Shown in pieces: positions 1 through 9,619 of a stretch of 22,192 nucleotides of DNA (its first letter is position 1; the number at the start of each line of letters is the position of its first letter). A program made the position numbers and the translations under genes. The stretch spans positions 1,973,227-1,995,418 of the forward strand of contig BFEA01000239.1 in assembly GCA_003427395.1 (NCBI GenBank), written 5' to 3'. The notes under the pieces were generated by a model. It ran no database searches and had not been told where the DNA came from. It worked only from the letters and a program-made list of their open reading frames with translations. Source of the DNA: Chara braunii (taxonomy: Eukaryota > Streptophyta > Charophyceae > Charales > Characeae).

Positions 1-69
1 TTTTTTAAATGGAATTTAGTTTTTTATTTTTAAAAAATCCTAAACCAAGTCGGATTCCAGAAAAAAAAA

Positions 70-106
70 ATGGGGTTGTAGGGCTTAAAATTCCCTACAA
101 CCCCAT
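70..106. repeat. Perfect hairpin with 14-bp arms
   Basis: Arm ATGGGGTTGTAGGG (70-83) is exactly complementary to 93-106, with a 9-nt loop. A-rich sequence precedes it and a run of T follows, so the symmetry continues loosely outward. It resembles the core of a foldback or MITE-type repeat. No target duplication could be fixed. Confidence 0.7.
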
Positions 107-160
107 ATTCGTTTTTTTTTTTTTAACCTATTATTTAATTCAGGAAAATTCTGGTAAAAT

Positions 161-251
161 CGGGTCCGCGGCGCGGACCAGGTCGGCCGCGGACGCGGAC
201 CTATCTGCGTCCGCCATCCGAGATCGGACCCGCGGACACGTCCGCGGGTGT
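161..251. repeat. GC-rich cluster of CGCGGAC palindromes
   Basis: The stretch is built from CGCGGAC/GTCCGCG words. It includes an 8-bp-arm palindrome with a 1-nt centre (163-179) and a 10-bp-arm palindrome with a 2-nt centre (about 229-250). The flanking DNA is AT-rich, so base composition changes abruptly. It may be a transposon terminus or an internal repeat; the family is not recognised. Confidence 0.55.
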
Positions 252-252
252 T

Positions 253-603
253 TCATAGCTGCACGGCTCCGTGCAGATAACCCCTCCCCTCCAACGGTGG
301 ATCAAGGAACATCTTGTACAAAGGGGTTTGTTCAATAGCGTTGGAGTGCTCTTCGGGTATGGCGGAGACAAGATAGCGAATCATGTCACCCACTATATCG
401 CGATGGGGCCCTTCCCACTTGTCTGGAATGATCAGGTGCACCTCGCACAAATGACCACCCGCGTCGTATCCGAGACCGGCGACAATGTCCATTGTGGCGA
501 TGTCGCTGACGTGGACCTCATAGAAGCATACTTTCTCTCCTTTGACGTCGTCGTAGAAGCGCATGTCACAACCATGCCTTCGACCCGGTGCACACCGGCT
601 CAT
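253..603 (-). CDS. Hypothetical protein remnant, 116 aa
   Basis: This minus-strand frame starts at an ATG at 603 and ends at 253. It encodes a protein of ordinary composition containing MRFYDDVKGEKVCFYEVHVS and GLGYDAGGHLCEVHLIIP. No family is recognised. Upstream the same frame runs into the (CT)n tract as an Arg-Glu repeat, which is not real protein. The opposite strand is also open over part of the interval, so the coding strand is uncertain. It may be a gene fragment, an exon or a transposon relic. Confidence 0.28.
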   Translation of the reverse strand: MSRCAPGRRHGCDMRFYDDVKGEKVCFYEVHVSDIATMDIVAGLGYDAGGHLCEVHLIIPDKWEGPHRDIVGDMIRYLVSAIPEEHSNAIEQTPLYKMFLDPPLEGRGYLHGAVQL

Positions 604-652
604 CGATCCGAACTCTCCGACCGCACACCATTTCCCAGACGACAATAACATC

Positions 653-657
<5 letters not shown>

Positions 658-721
<64 letters not shown>
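658..721. repeat. (TC)32 microsatellite
   Basis: An uninterrupted TC dinucleotide run of 64 bp. Frames crossing it on either strand give only Leu-Ser or Arg-Glu repeats and should not be read as protein. Confidence 0.98.
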
Positions 722-724
<3 letters not shown>

Positions 725-1270
725 TGCGTGCACACATCTGATCAAGCAGTGTGTGAGCAGCAAAGCGATGAGGCGGAACGGGCGATCCCACACATAGGTG
801 GCAGGAGAACGCGAGAAGTGCAGAACCACCAATCACGAATTATGATCCACCAACGACGGCGAAGTCACAAAACACTGATCGACAGGCCGATACGGATCAA
901 TTTAAATACTAGCACAGATCCGCGTGGCTGTCGTTCACCACTCACGACCATGCTTTTTTTTTCCTACTCTTTTTTTATTTATTACTATTTTCTTTTAATT
1001 TCTTCGTTTCTCCAATCCATTGACGTGTGCAGAGAACGAAGTTCGATGCTCACTCGATGAACCGTTCACTCAAAACGAAAGGAAATACAGGAATGCATGG
1101 TTCCCTCAACAGCGCACATGATCCACACGCGCTCTATCACATCAGGGAGAAATGACATTTGATCCCCTGATTCAACCCCCCCCCCACCCCCACCCCACAC
1201 ACATTCGACGAAAAACTAGAACGTCCTCAGGGAAGGAAAATATGTTGCGATTGTCACAAAAACATCCTAG
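722..1270. other. Gene-free stretch
   Basis: Low-complexity T-rich DNA (950-1015) and a C-rich ACCCC-type run (1176-1200). No frame here looks coding. It lies between the microsatellite and the 3' end of the minus-strand trihelix reading frame. Confidence 0.5.
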
Positions 1271-2170
1271 TCAAAATTCCCCCCCCCGTCGACTTCCCTG
1301 GGTCCGAGCTGCCAGAACCCCCACAAGTTGCGCAAGCACCGCATTTCCACCCACCATCGCGTCAACCACAACCCCGATCTTTCCTGCCATCTCCCCTATC
1401 CGGCCACCCACAATCTGGGCTCCTTTCGTGCTTGCACTCGCGAGTGTGCACGCTGGCTTCTCCAACCCCTGGCAGTATGTCGTTGTCGACTCCCGCATAG
1501 CAATGGAAAGAGACCAGGTTGATTCATCAGTCCCGCCTCTCTCTCTCGACCTGCTCGACACACTTCTCTTCGCTCTTGTGCCGCTGTCCGATCCCTCCGA
1601 CGCATCCCGAGCAGTCTTCCCCCTTCCGGCGCCGCACGGTGAGCTATCTTCACCACCCCCGGTCCTTCCAGATGCCACATCGTCATTCGGTGCTTGCATG
1701 CTGTCAGAAGACAAGGTGTTATCACATGTCCTCAACGGTTTCGTCATCGCCCAGGCCATAGCATCCCAAAGCACCCTGTCGAAGGCAGGGTGGACATCGG
1801 CTTCCCATCGCTTCTCTGTCGTCATCTCCCAGTAGCTCTCACCGCCCGATCTCCCACATTTGTCATTTATCTCCTTCACTTTCTTCATCAAAGACGCCCA
1901 TTTCTTCCTGCAGTCTTCACCATCGCGTCTATACCCCTCCTCCCGCATCTTCTTCGATATCCACTCCAACCGGTCATGTCGCCTCGTACACTTGTGGGGA
2001 CGTGAAGCAGAGGCACATAGCGCGCCGTCTTCACCAAACAACCTTGCCAAAGCCACTTGCTCATCCGGGGACCATGGCTGAGACGCCTTCCTTGATGGCT
2101 TGTTGGAGCTTTCTCTGGATCGGCCTCGCGTGGAAGACCATCCATTATCGTTGAGGGCTCCTCCTCCGAC
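1271..2170 (-). CDS. Trihelix/Myb-SANT-like DNA-binding protein, partial
   Basis: The minus-strand frame is open from just after a TAG (2171-2173) to a stop at 1271. At its N-terminal end lies a trihelix-like domain: PWSPDEQVALARLFGEDG at about 2077-2025, then DRLEWISKKMREEGYRRDGE and CRKKWASLMKKVKEI to about 1865, with the expected Trp, Glu and Cys-Lys-Lys-Trp positions. A low-complexity Ser/Gly/Arg linker follows, then a C-terminal Ala/Val-rich helix (about 1400-1290). Such proteins are plant GT factors or the Myb-like accessory proteins of PIF/Harbinger transposons. No ATG precedes the domain in this frame, so it is an exon joined upstream or a frameshifted copy of the frame at 2700-2094. 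A nuclear DNA-binding role is inferred from the domain alone. Confidence 0.5.
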   Translation of the reverse strand, partial: VGGGALNDNGWSSTRGRSRESSNKPSRKASQPWSPDEQVALARLFGEDGALCASASRPHKCTRRHDRLEWISKKMREEGYRRDGEDCRKKWASLMKKVKEINDKCGRSGGESYWEMTTEKRWEADVHPAFDRVLWDAMAWAMTKPLRTCDNTLSSDSMQAPNDDVASGRTGGGEDSSPCGAGRGKTARDASEGSDSGTRAKRSVSSRSRERGGTDESTWSLSIAMRESTTTYCQGLEKPACTLASASTKGAQIVGGRIGEMAGKIGVVVDAMVGGNAVLAQLVGVLAARTQGSRRGGEF

Positions 2171-2700
2171 CTAGGAGCAGTTGGAAAGGCTGGCGGTGAT
2201 GGTGGTGCGTTGGAAACGCTCACGGGTGGAACGGGCGTGGATGGCATTTTCATCGACGCCGCAGCTGCACCTGCAATGCCGCTAGACGGTCGAGGTGTCG
2301 ATGGTCGTTGTCCAACATCAGGAATACTGGTTACGCACGACTGCACACCTGCTGACGGAGATGGTGACGGCATGGTCGGTCGGAACTGTGAAGGACCGGG
2401 TGCCTAGACTTGCTGCATGTCGCCATGTTGGAGGCTCCCCTGCCCCCTTGGAACGTCGTATTTGGTGCTCACGAAGGAGGAAACTGGGATATTCGGCTGG
2501 CCAACGCTGCCTTGCACGTAGCCCTGTACGCCGACGGGGTTGTTCCTCCACAAAGGGAGGGGTGGAAGGGAGCTCGCGAACAATGAACCCCATGCCACGA
2601 AGTTGTACTCCCGTGGAAGCAACGACATTGCATGCGAAGGCCGATCGGCGGCAGACTCAGCATGTCGATCTTCCATAGAAGAGTCCGTTAATAAAGACAT
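2094..2700 (-). pseudogene. Pro/Ser-rich N-terminal part of the trihelix gene, interrupted
   Basis: A minus-strand frame starts with an ATG at 2700, reaches an in-frame TAG at 2404-2406, and continues in the same frame as a Pro/Ser/Ala-rich segment (MPSPSPSAGVQSC at 2373 and beyond). Around 2140-2094 the plausible coding frame shifts to that of the trihelix domain. Such a disordered N-terminus is common ahead of Myb-like domains. One stop plus one frame change suggests a decayed gene or transposon ORF, although unspliced introns cannot be excluded. Confidence 0.4.
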
Positions 2701-2751
2701 TTGTTGTTGAGGCTGACGTAACTAATGCTGCTGATCCATGGATGTCGACGC

Positions 2752-3471
2752 TCACTTCTGGAGAAGGCAGGTGACGATGAGGAGAGCGACAACGCAGATG
2801 ATGACAACCAAAATGGAAAGCAAAAACACAACTAACGTCACGAACGCAACTATTGTCAGTGCTGCAAAGGCCACGCAAAGATCAAGCTTGGACGGCCTCT
2901 GTTCAACGACAACCACGTTTCCCACAGGAAAAGCAGACGTACGCTCGCACACGTTCTGCCACCAACGAGAATGCGACGTGTGGTTGTCAACATCCTCCAC
3001 CCTTCGGCCCTCCTGGGAGTGGATCCAGTTCCCGCTCGACAATGGTGACGTGCGGGCGGCTGGCAATGCAAGCCCTCTGCCGTTGCCTTCCACCGCAGCG
3101 TCGACTGCTGCACTACGAGTGAGGGGAAAGCGTGGGGTGACAGGCGTGAGAGCAGAGCACCACACTCCACGGGGCACCAACGGAGCAACTCGTCCCCAAA
3201 ACACCCACCTTGATGATGTGTCGACACGTGGCAGCAACTCCAGTCTCGCGAGAGATGTGGGGGAGGAGGGCATGGAGAGAGGGTGATGAAGACGAACTGC
3301 TTGATGGAACGAAAATGCCCGCCTGCAGGCCTTCCTCCCCTCATCCAAACCCAGCAAGCACCACTTCCTCATCATCGCCACAACATATGAAGTGGACGAC
3401 CGACCCTCACGAAGGTCATCGGCCGACTGTGCTCTTCGTTTGTCTTCTTCGTAACAGACGGTCACCGCCAC
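2752..3471 (-). CDS. Hypothetical ORF with hydrophobic C-terminus
   Basis: The minus-strand ORF is about 239 codons. Its last ~42 residues (about 2889-2760) are almost all Ala, Val, Leu, Ile and Cys, as in LVVFLLSILVVIICVVALL, and could form one or two membrane helices. The rest resembles no family I recognise. It shares its frame with the downstream 2700-2404 ORF. The hydrophobic run may simply be the antisense of hydrophilic Thr/Asn/Lys codons on the plus strand, which is also open here, so its reality is doubtful. Confidence 0.22.
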   Translation of the reverse strand: MAVTVCYEEDKRRAQSADDLREGRSSTSYVVAMMRKWCLLGLDEGRKACRRAFSFHQAVRLHHPLSMPSSPTSLARLELLPRVDTSSRWVFWGRVAPLVPRGVWCSALTPVTPRFPLTRSAAVDAAVEGNGRGLALPAARTSPLSSGNWIHSQEGRRVEDVDNHTSHSRWWQNVCERTSAFPVGNVVVVEQRPSKLDLCVAFAALTIVAFVTLVVFLLSILVVIICVVALLIVTCLLQK

Positions 3472-3479
3472 AGAACCGT

Positions 3480-4519
3480 TGCCCGTTCCTTCTTCTCATA
3501 CCGCGATGCCCTGGTGCAATTGTTGGCCATTACGAACACGGGGACACAGCACAACGGACGCCGGGACCGACGAGTACCGCGCTTGGGAATCGTGTGACAT
3601 TTTTTGAAATTGGCGTGGTCCACACCGCCGTCCGTCATGGACCAACAGACATCATCGTTTGTCCGCCTACCGTTTGTTTCGTTTGCGACGGAAGGCCGTC
3701 GACCACCTCATCTTCCCGTTTGGCCGTCCACGACGGCCTCGCCGGTGATTTTCAAGGAGACTCTGGGCCGCAGCCCATGTAGAAAAGGCCCTCCATTCCT
3801 TTCCAACCCGACCGAAACGGGCATGTGGGGTCTCCAAAAACTTTCCAAAACCTTTTCAGGCCTTTGCCGCAAAGCAGTGGGGTCCAACTCTAAGCCGGAA
3901 CGCGAATGCAACACATGCCCAAACTTCCATAACAACAAAATCTACATAATGGAAGGCACATAACGACACATTTATGATGAACACAGTCGAATCCCTGCGT
4001 CGGGCAGTATCAGGAGCGAATCGACAGCCACCATGGATGAGACGAGGTGACCGAGATCTACGACCATTGGAGACACCTTCCACACAGGCGTACAGAGGAA
4101 CACTTGCTACCAGGGGAGACGATCCTGTCGCCAACGAAGTGGTCACCCCTACTACCTCCCTTAAAAATCGTTGTCCCAAACCCCATGTTTGTGGGTCTCA
4201 CCTCTCTCTGCCCATATTCATAATAGGCCCCCAACGACCCCAAAGGGCATTTGCCACACAACCCAAGGACATGGCCCCTCTTCATTACTCCCACACTGCA
4301 CACACAAGTAAAGCATTCTGACAGTGTATTTGCCCATACTTCATGTGAAGATTTTGTCACATAAGGAGGTAACATACAGGTGATGAATGAGAGGAATCTC
4401 AGGCAGGCCCCACACGACACACCTGCTGAAATCATCCGAGACGCCCGCCCACACTGTCAACTAACAACCCGCCTGCTTTTTGCTTTCATGGATGCAGAAA
4501 CTAGCACGAGTCGCCCGAC

Positions 4520-4522
<3 letters not shown>
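3480..4522. other. Gene-free stretch
   Basis: Short competing frames occur on both strands with no recognisable domain. The sequence is unique-looking and of mixed composition. No RNA gene or transposon end was seen. Confidence 0.4.

Positions 4523-4609
<87 letters not shown>
4523..4609. repeat. Compound (CT)16(CA)27 microsatellite
   Basis: A CT run to about 4555 changes without interruption to a CA run ending at 4609. Open frames across it are repeat artefacts. Confidence 0.97.
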
Positions 4610-4612
<3 letters not shown>

Positions 4613-4789
4613 ACTTCTCAGGGCATGCCTCCACCACACACAAGTCGATGTGCGAAGATCCATGCTTAGATGGATGTGTTCGAACGAGTCCACCATTCTG
4701 AATGTACAACTCTCAGAAAGCATCTAAATGCATGTGAAGTATTGCGTACTGGAGCCAAGCCCTCCAGCTATTCATCTCCCGCTGACCCG

Positions 4790-4792
<3 letters not shown>

Positions 4793-4878
<86 letters not shown>
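4793..4878. repeat. (TC)43 microsatellite abutting a gap
   Basis: An 86-bp TC run ends directly at an N (4879). The assembly evidently stopped in the repeat, so its true length and the adjoining sequence are uncertain. Confidence 0.97.
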
Positions 4879-4879
4879 N
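4879..4879. other. Assembly gap (single N)
   Basis: One ambiguous base between the (TC)n tract and unrelated sequence. It is likely a collapsed gap of unknown length rather than a real single base. Confidence 0.85.
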
Positions 4880-5210
4880 GGCTATGACTAAGAAAAATTA
4901 GAACTACTAAGGAAGATTGCAACATCAAACTACAACCCATCAACCCTCTTTACCTCCCTCCGGCAAGACTTACTGCAGCAGAGCCACCATCTCCGTTGTT
5001 GCTGTACCCTAATTCCATCCTACTAGCTAGCCCTCCTCACTAATAGGACGCTTGACATCCCACCATCTACTTATCCCACTCACCTCAATTTTGAGAAATT
5101 CGAGAAGATTTGAGAAAAATATAGAGAAAATTGGAGAAACGAAAATCAGAGCTAAAACCGTCACCAATCCAAGTCGAACCCTCACTACAGTCGAGAAACT
5201 GCCACTCAAG

Positions 5211-5545
5211 CCTTCAGTCCTCGCACCAAAAGTCGCCAGTTCTCACGCCCCCCTTGCTAGGGTTACAAGGCGAAACAAACTGCCCCAGCACCGAAGTAAC
5301 TGTCTTCTGACGGACAGGAAGTGTCTTCCTCCCTCGAGAACTTCTTTAGCTACCAACCCCCAACCGGGTTACAGGGTCACTGCCCCAGCCTCAACTACGT
5401 TGAAAGAGGTGGTTATGCCTTCCACCCTCGGCATAGCTTCAATGACCTCAAGCTCCTCTCCATGGTCACAGAGCCACTGCCCCAGCACCGACTACTGTCG
5501 CCCCACCCCGTCCTTCTAGTAGACTTACCACCCTGAGTCACCCTT
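5211..5545. repeat. Duplicated segment, copy 1
   Basis: Matches 5697-6022 at an offset of about 490 bp. Shared landmarks include CTAGGGTTACAAGGC, GACGGACAG, GGTTACAGGGTCACTGCCCC, ATGCCTTCCA and AGACTTACCAC. Inside it the word GGT(T/C)ACA...CTGCCCCAGC recurs three times (about 5259, 5366 and 5463), so the unit is itself built from ~100-bp degenerate subrepeats. An open plus-strand frame (5052-5519) crosses it but resembles no known protein. Confidence 0.75.
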
Positions 5546-5696
5546 CCCCTACTGCGCGAGCCCCCCCCCAAAATTACTTCCAAACCTTACTTCCGATTTT
5601 CTCCCTCCATATGAAAAAAACGAAAAAGAGGAAGGTCAAGAACTACAACCACTAATAATCCAACTCCTACCCTCGTCACTAATGAAAGATACGTCA

Positions 5697-6022
5697 ACCA
5701 AGCTTTCAATCCTCGTACCAGAAATCATTAGATCTCATACCCCCCAACTAGGGTTACAAGGCAACCTAAACTGCCCCAGTACTGATCTAACTGTTTCTGA
5801 CGGACAGAGAGTGTCTTCCCCCCTCGACACCTCTCTTAATTGTATAGCCCTTCCAAAAGGTTACAGGGTCACTGCCCCGACAACAACTACGTCGAGCGAG
5901 ATGGTTATGCCTTCCATCCTCGGCATAACTTCAATGGCCTCCAGCCCCCCTGGTCACAGAGCAAATGCTCCAGCACCTGCCACTGTCGTCCCACCCCACC
6001 CTCCTAGTTAGACTTACCACTC
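5697..6022. repeat. Duplicated segment, copy 2
   Basis: Second copy of the 5211-5545 segment, diverged by substitutions and small indels but keeping the same order of landmarks. The plus-strand frame (5682-6011) is again open, with related peptides such as GYRVTAP and VMPS. This either reflects duplicated coding sequence or is a by-product of the DNA repeat. Confidence 0.75.
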
Positions 6023-6900
6023 TATGTCGCCGATCCTTCTACCCCCCACTTCCCACCAACCTCTAGTTCAACGTACGAAGATTAATTGTTTGGGAGGAAA
6101 ATTATTTGAAAAGATTGCTTGAAAAATCAATCAGAATTAAACTGTAATTGAGGATAAGATCCGATAGGAATTGATTATTCAAATTGGAATGATGAAATTC
6201 GCGAAAGATCGTACGAAATTTAGGATTAGATATCCATAAAGGATTTTCGAATCAGAATCCCAAACCGTGGTTTGAGAAACGTTAACAAAGTTGTATGGCA
6301 CAAAAAATTAAGGAAGAAAAATTGTAAAAACGAATCGACAATCAATAGGGAAAATTCACTCAGACAGTAAACAGGAAATACTAAGCCTCCAACAAATCAA
6401 CAGAAAGGACAATAAATCAGAAAAACGAATCGACAATCAATTGAGAAAGAGAATCGCTCAAATAGTAAAAAAGGAAAGATGTGTAAGAATCAGAAAATGA
6501 AATTTTCAACAATCAGAATTACCGGCTTACACGAAATGATCCAACCATCATACCCATATGATCAGCGACCCACAAGATTGTTTTTATCGAATTACTAGCA
6601 GAGGATAGCAACATCCGCGACATATTCTATTCTTGTTATTATTAGTATTATCACACATCTGCCATGCTTACTCTTCCCACTGCCATTTCGCCAACCAGAG
6701 TTTTGCCCATCCCTTATTAATTGTCCTATCTCCTCCCCCTATCCCCCACCCAACCTCTCGCTCCTCTCCATCTTGGCCCCCACCTAGTGGCAACCACAAA
6801 ATATGACAGTGAGGACCGGCAACAGGGAGGGGGCATGGGGAAAACCTAGGTTAAAAAGAGACGACGGCAGGTGATATTTACGCTGGAGTAAAACAATCAA
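6023..6900. other. AT-rich gene-free stretch with a 95-bp duplication
   Basis: The DNA is A-rich with stops in all frames. AAAAACGAATCGACAATCAA occurs at 6326 and again at 6421, and similarity continues for about 55 bp, giving an approximate 95-bp tandem duplication. No coding or RNA feature was seen. Confidence 0.55.
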
Positions 6901-6982
6901 AACACATGCCAAACCCATCGAATCCAACCCCCCCCGTGGTCAACTACCTGAGACATCCTCCTGATTGTACAACGCCGCGGCG

Positions 6983-7546
6983 GACCAACTTCTTTTCAAT
7001 CTGCTCAGGATTGACATCTAACACTTGCATCCATCTGGCTACTGCAACAGATCTGGGTGTTCGAGTAGAAGCTTGTGCCAAGTACCCTTGTTCAACAGAG
7101 TAACATACCAGTGGTTTATCCTGCCTACCAGCCCCTTTCCCTCTCCAGCCCCACATTTTTGGGTCCAATTTAAGGTCAGTAATTGCCAGTCCCTTTGCAA
7201 ACAATTTACATGTCCAATTTCCTTCTTCGTCACAGTCTTCCCAAACTCGCACTTGAGCTACATCTTCTGTAAACGGTGGGTGAGTGGGGCCATCCTCTTG
7301 TACTAGAGAAGATGAATCGGGATTGCTGCTTTCCCAACACTGAAAGGACCTCTTACCTTGAACATCAATATTCACTAGTTTCTAGAAAACCGGGGCAGTT
7401 TCCAGTGGCCGGCTAATATACCAGGTACCAGGGGGATCCACCCCCGCCGGACTGAGAATAGTTTTCCATTGTTATGGAATGACGTCTATAAGATCGTTTA
7501 AACCACCAGTACCTCGCTCAGCTATCGACCGCGGACACTCCCGTAT
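6983..7546 (-). mobile_element. LINE fragment C (minus strand)
   Basis: Translated on the minus strand, this matches the plus-strand LINE at about 18310-19005. It contains a WK-ILSPAGVDPPGT segment (LINE: WKQLISPEGVDPPGT), KLVNIDVQGKRSFQCWE (LINE: KLVNIKIDGRREFECWE), LKLDPKMWGWRGKG and PEQIEKKLV. Stops interrupt it near 7480 and 7390. Its high-coordinate end runs into the adapter at 7547. Its low-coordinate end stops at GACCAACTT (6983-6991), which also ends fragment B at 9592-9600. Confidence 0.85.
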
Positions 7547-7579
7547 CTGTCTCTTATACACATCTAGATGTGTATAAGA

Positions 7580-7584
<5 letters not shown>
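7547..7584. other. Nextera mate-pair junction adapter (artefact)
   Basis: The 38 bp form a perfect palindrome: CTGTCTCTTATACACATCT followed by its reverse complement. This is the Tn5 mosaic end doubled exactly as in the Nextera mate-pair circularisation junction. Read through, it encodes the well-known contaminant peptide SYTHLDVYKRQ. It is not genomic, and the sequences on its two sides are not truly adjacent. Confidence 0.97.

Positions 7585-7628
<44 letters not shown>
7585..7628. repeat. (CA)22 microsatellite
   Basis: A CA run starting immediately after the adapter. This repeat begins one end of a circularised library fragment. Confidence 0.95.
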
Positions 7629-7629
<1 letters not shown>

Positions 7630-9025
7630 CTACGGAACACGGCCTTGCAAAACTTGGCAATGACCCAGCGCAATTCTAGTGTAGACAACTACATGTGTCC
7701 CAAAGGCTGCGGGTCAACTTTATAGAAGTGTGACTTTTTTATGACCGGTTTCTGTCTTCTGGCAATGGGTGGGCCCGATTATATGCAATCCAAAACGCCA
7801 CGGGTGGGCCTTCGGTTCCCAGCACTCCCAGTGACTGCAAGTCCCAACACGTGCGTCATCGCTTCGGAATATGGAGCGGCTTGTTTGTTGTCTAATCTCG
7901 AACATGCTTGCACACAAGTTTGGTTTGTCTAATCAGTCTTGTTGGTTGTCCATTCCGTGGCCCTAAGGCAGGATGGCCGACGGGGACCATGGATAACACC
8001 CATGCGGAATGGATCAACGACCCGTATGCGGACCGCAGTTGCAGCCCTCCACATTGCCTCATACTGGCAAGGGAAACAACAATCGCCACCCACCTCCCAT
8101 GGCCAACGAACACGGTCGGAAGACCCACTGTCACAAAAAATGGTCACCCCTAAACCCCAAACAACACCCCCCCCAAAAAAAAAAAAAAAACAAATACCAC
8201 TTCCTTTGAACCTTTCCAAGTTGTGCCATCGAATTTAGTGGCACTTGGGAGGTAATGGAGACGGTTGAGGCCCTGTGGGTCAGCAAAGTGCACGCCCTAG
8301 GGGCACTCCGCATTGCCAACACACAGCACATGCACAACATAATAGAGGAATCGCCAGAAGATCCACAACCTGACAGCTGACCGCAGTTCGCGTCGGGTGG
8401 ACAACATTGCGTTGTCAGAATTGCGGCATTTTGATATTTTTTCAACATTTATTGCGGAGTAAAGGATGCCACACGGATGTCGTTGGACGCCCCGCAGTTG
8501 TCACACTACTCCACATACATCGTTAGTGGGATCTCGCTCCTGGAGGTCCCTGCAATTGCATATTTCTTTTAGACCTGTTTCTTTCTGGGAACAACATCAT
8601 ATTATTACCAAGGTCAAATCGAGGCCGGGGACCTCACAATTCAACCCGGAGTTATCCTGGCAGCTTCAGCCAGTTTAGCTTACGAGCTGTAACTCGTTGA
8701 AAAACAGCAACTCATGAGAGTCAGGAGGATACTCTAGGAACAGAAGTGACCAAATCCAGGCCACTGTCCTGGAACCTCTCTCTCCACAACAAAATTAAGC
8801 CACAGGCCAGAGAAACCTAACAAACCAAAAATTGAAAACAAGGAAAACAAAAGAAAACTATCAACCCTAACTATCTACCTTCTTCAGGACAACCGTCTAA
8901 TACAACGGGTGGACCTCAGCGGACCACAGAGCCACAAAACCAATGCGTACTCCCTCCTCTCCAATACCCTGTTGCCGTCCTACTGTGGATCAACAGAACC
9001 GAGTACCAGGTTCATAGTCCCTAGC
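7630..9025. other. Gene-free stretch
   Basis: Weak competing frames on both strands with no recognisable domain. A C8-A16 homopolymer junction lies near 8168-8191. No RNA gene was seen. The low-coordinate limit of the neighbouring LINE fragment may extend into its last few hundred bases but could not be traced. Confidence 0.4.
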
Positions 9026-9600
9026 TCACTCCCAAAACCACTTGTCGAAGATCAATTTCCCCTCCTCCAACTTCACCAGTTTCCCACCCAACCCCCAGGT
9101 TGCCCCAAACCAAGATCCTTGGCCTTTCCTTCTCCGATCCACCTGAATGATCCTCTTCAGTGAGGATTTGAACAAGGTCCTGATTTCCTTATTTGTCATT
9201 TCTCTGTCCTCGAAAATTTGTAGGTTCCTCTCCTTCCACATGACGTTACATCCCACCACTCTGGCTGTTTGGGCCATGTAGCCCCAACCCTTCTTCAATT
9301 CCATGTGTTTTGGAATACCCCCCAGGAGTACCTAGACTCTTTCCTATGCTAGATTGCCTTCTGACTTGCTGACCCAATAGGAATTCCACCAGTCCCAAAT
9401 TCTCTTCGACGCAAGGCATACCACAGATGTACAGTCGACTCATAAGCCTAGTTACATCATTTGCATGTCAGGTGTATCTTCATTCCCCTTTGGAAGAAGT
9501 TTACGGCTGATGGAGTGGCCATAAGGGATAACAATCACAGGTTTGCTGCCAATATGGGAAATGGGGCAACCTTCAGTTGGGTCCAACAACTGACCAACTT
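9026..9600 (-). mobile_element. LINE fragment B (minus strand, 3' coding end)
   Basis: On the minus strand this matches the LINE at about 19000-19602: LVSCWTQLK (LINE LSACWKQLK), TPSAV, GMKIHLTCK (LINE GMEINLTC), the reverse-transcriptase zinc-binding region ESTVHLW, then KGWGYMAQTARVV and a tail with WFGATWGLGGKL. Several stops and frame changes make it non-functional. It ends at 9600 in GACCAACTT followed by a poly-T run, where its missing 5' continuation is fragment C. Confidence 0.85.
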
Positions 9601-9619
9601 TTTTTTTTTTTTTTTTTTT
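9599..9619. repeat. Poly-T tract
   Basis: A run of 21 T directly after the shared 9-bp GACCAACTT. On the minus strand it reads as a poly-A tail, consistent with a retroelement inserted into the LINE. Confidence 0.8.

Noticed and set aside
600-836. Open frames with long Ser-Leu or Arg-Glu repeats (also near 4480, 4700, 11119-11478 and 11189-11839)
   Set aside because: They are translations of (CT)n/(GA)n microsatellites with no domain and are open on both strands.
5052-5519. A conserved protein gene in the duplicated 5.2-6.0 kb region
   Set aside because: Composition is Thr/Ser/Pro-biased without domains, and the similarity between copies is best explained at the DNA level.
7472-7660. A small minus-strand ORF encoding VSYTHLDVYKRQ
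   Set aside because: The peptide is the translated library adapter at 7547-7584 flanked by a CA repeat and a LINE fragment.
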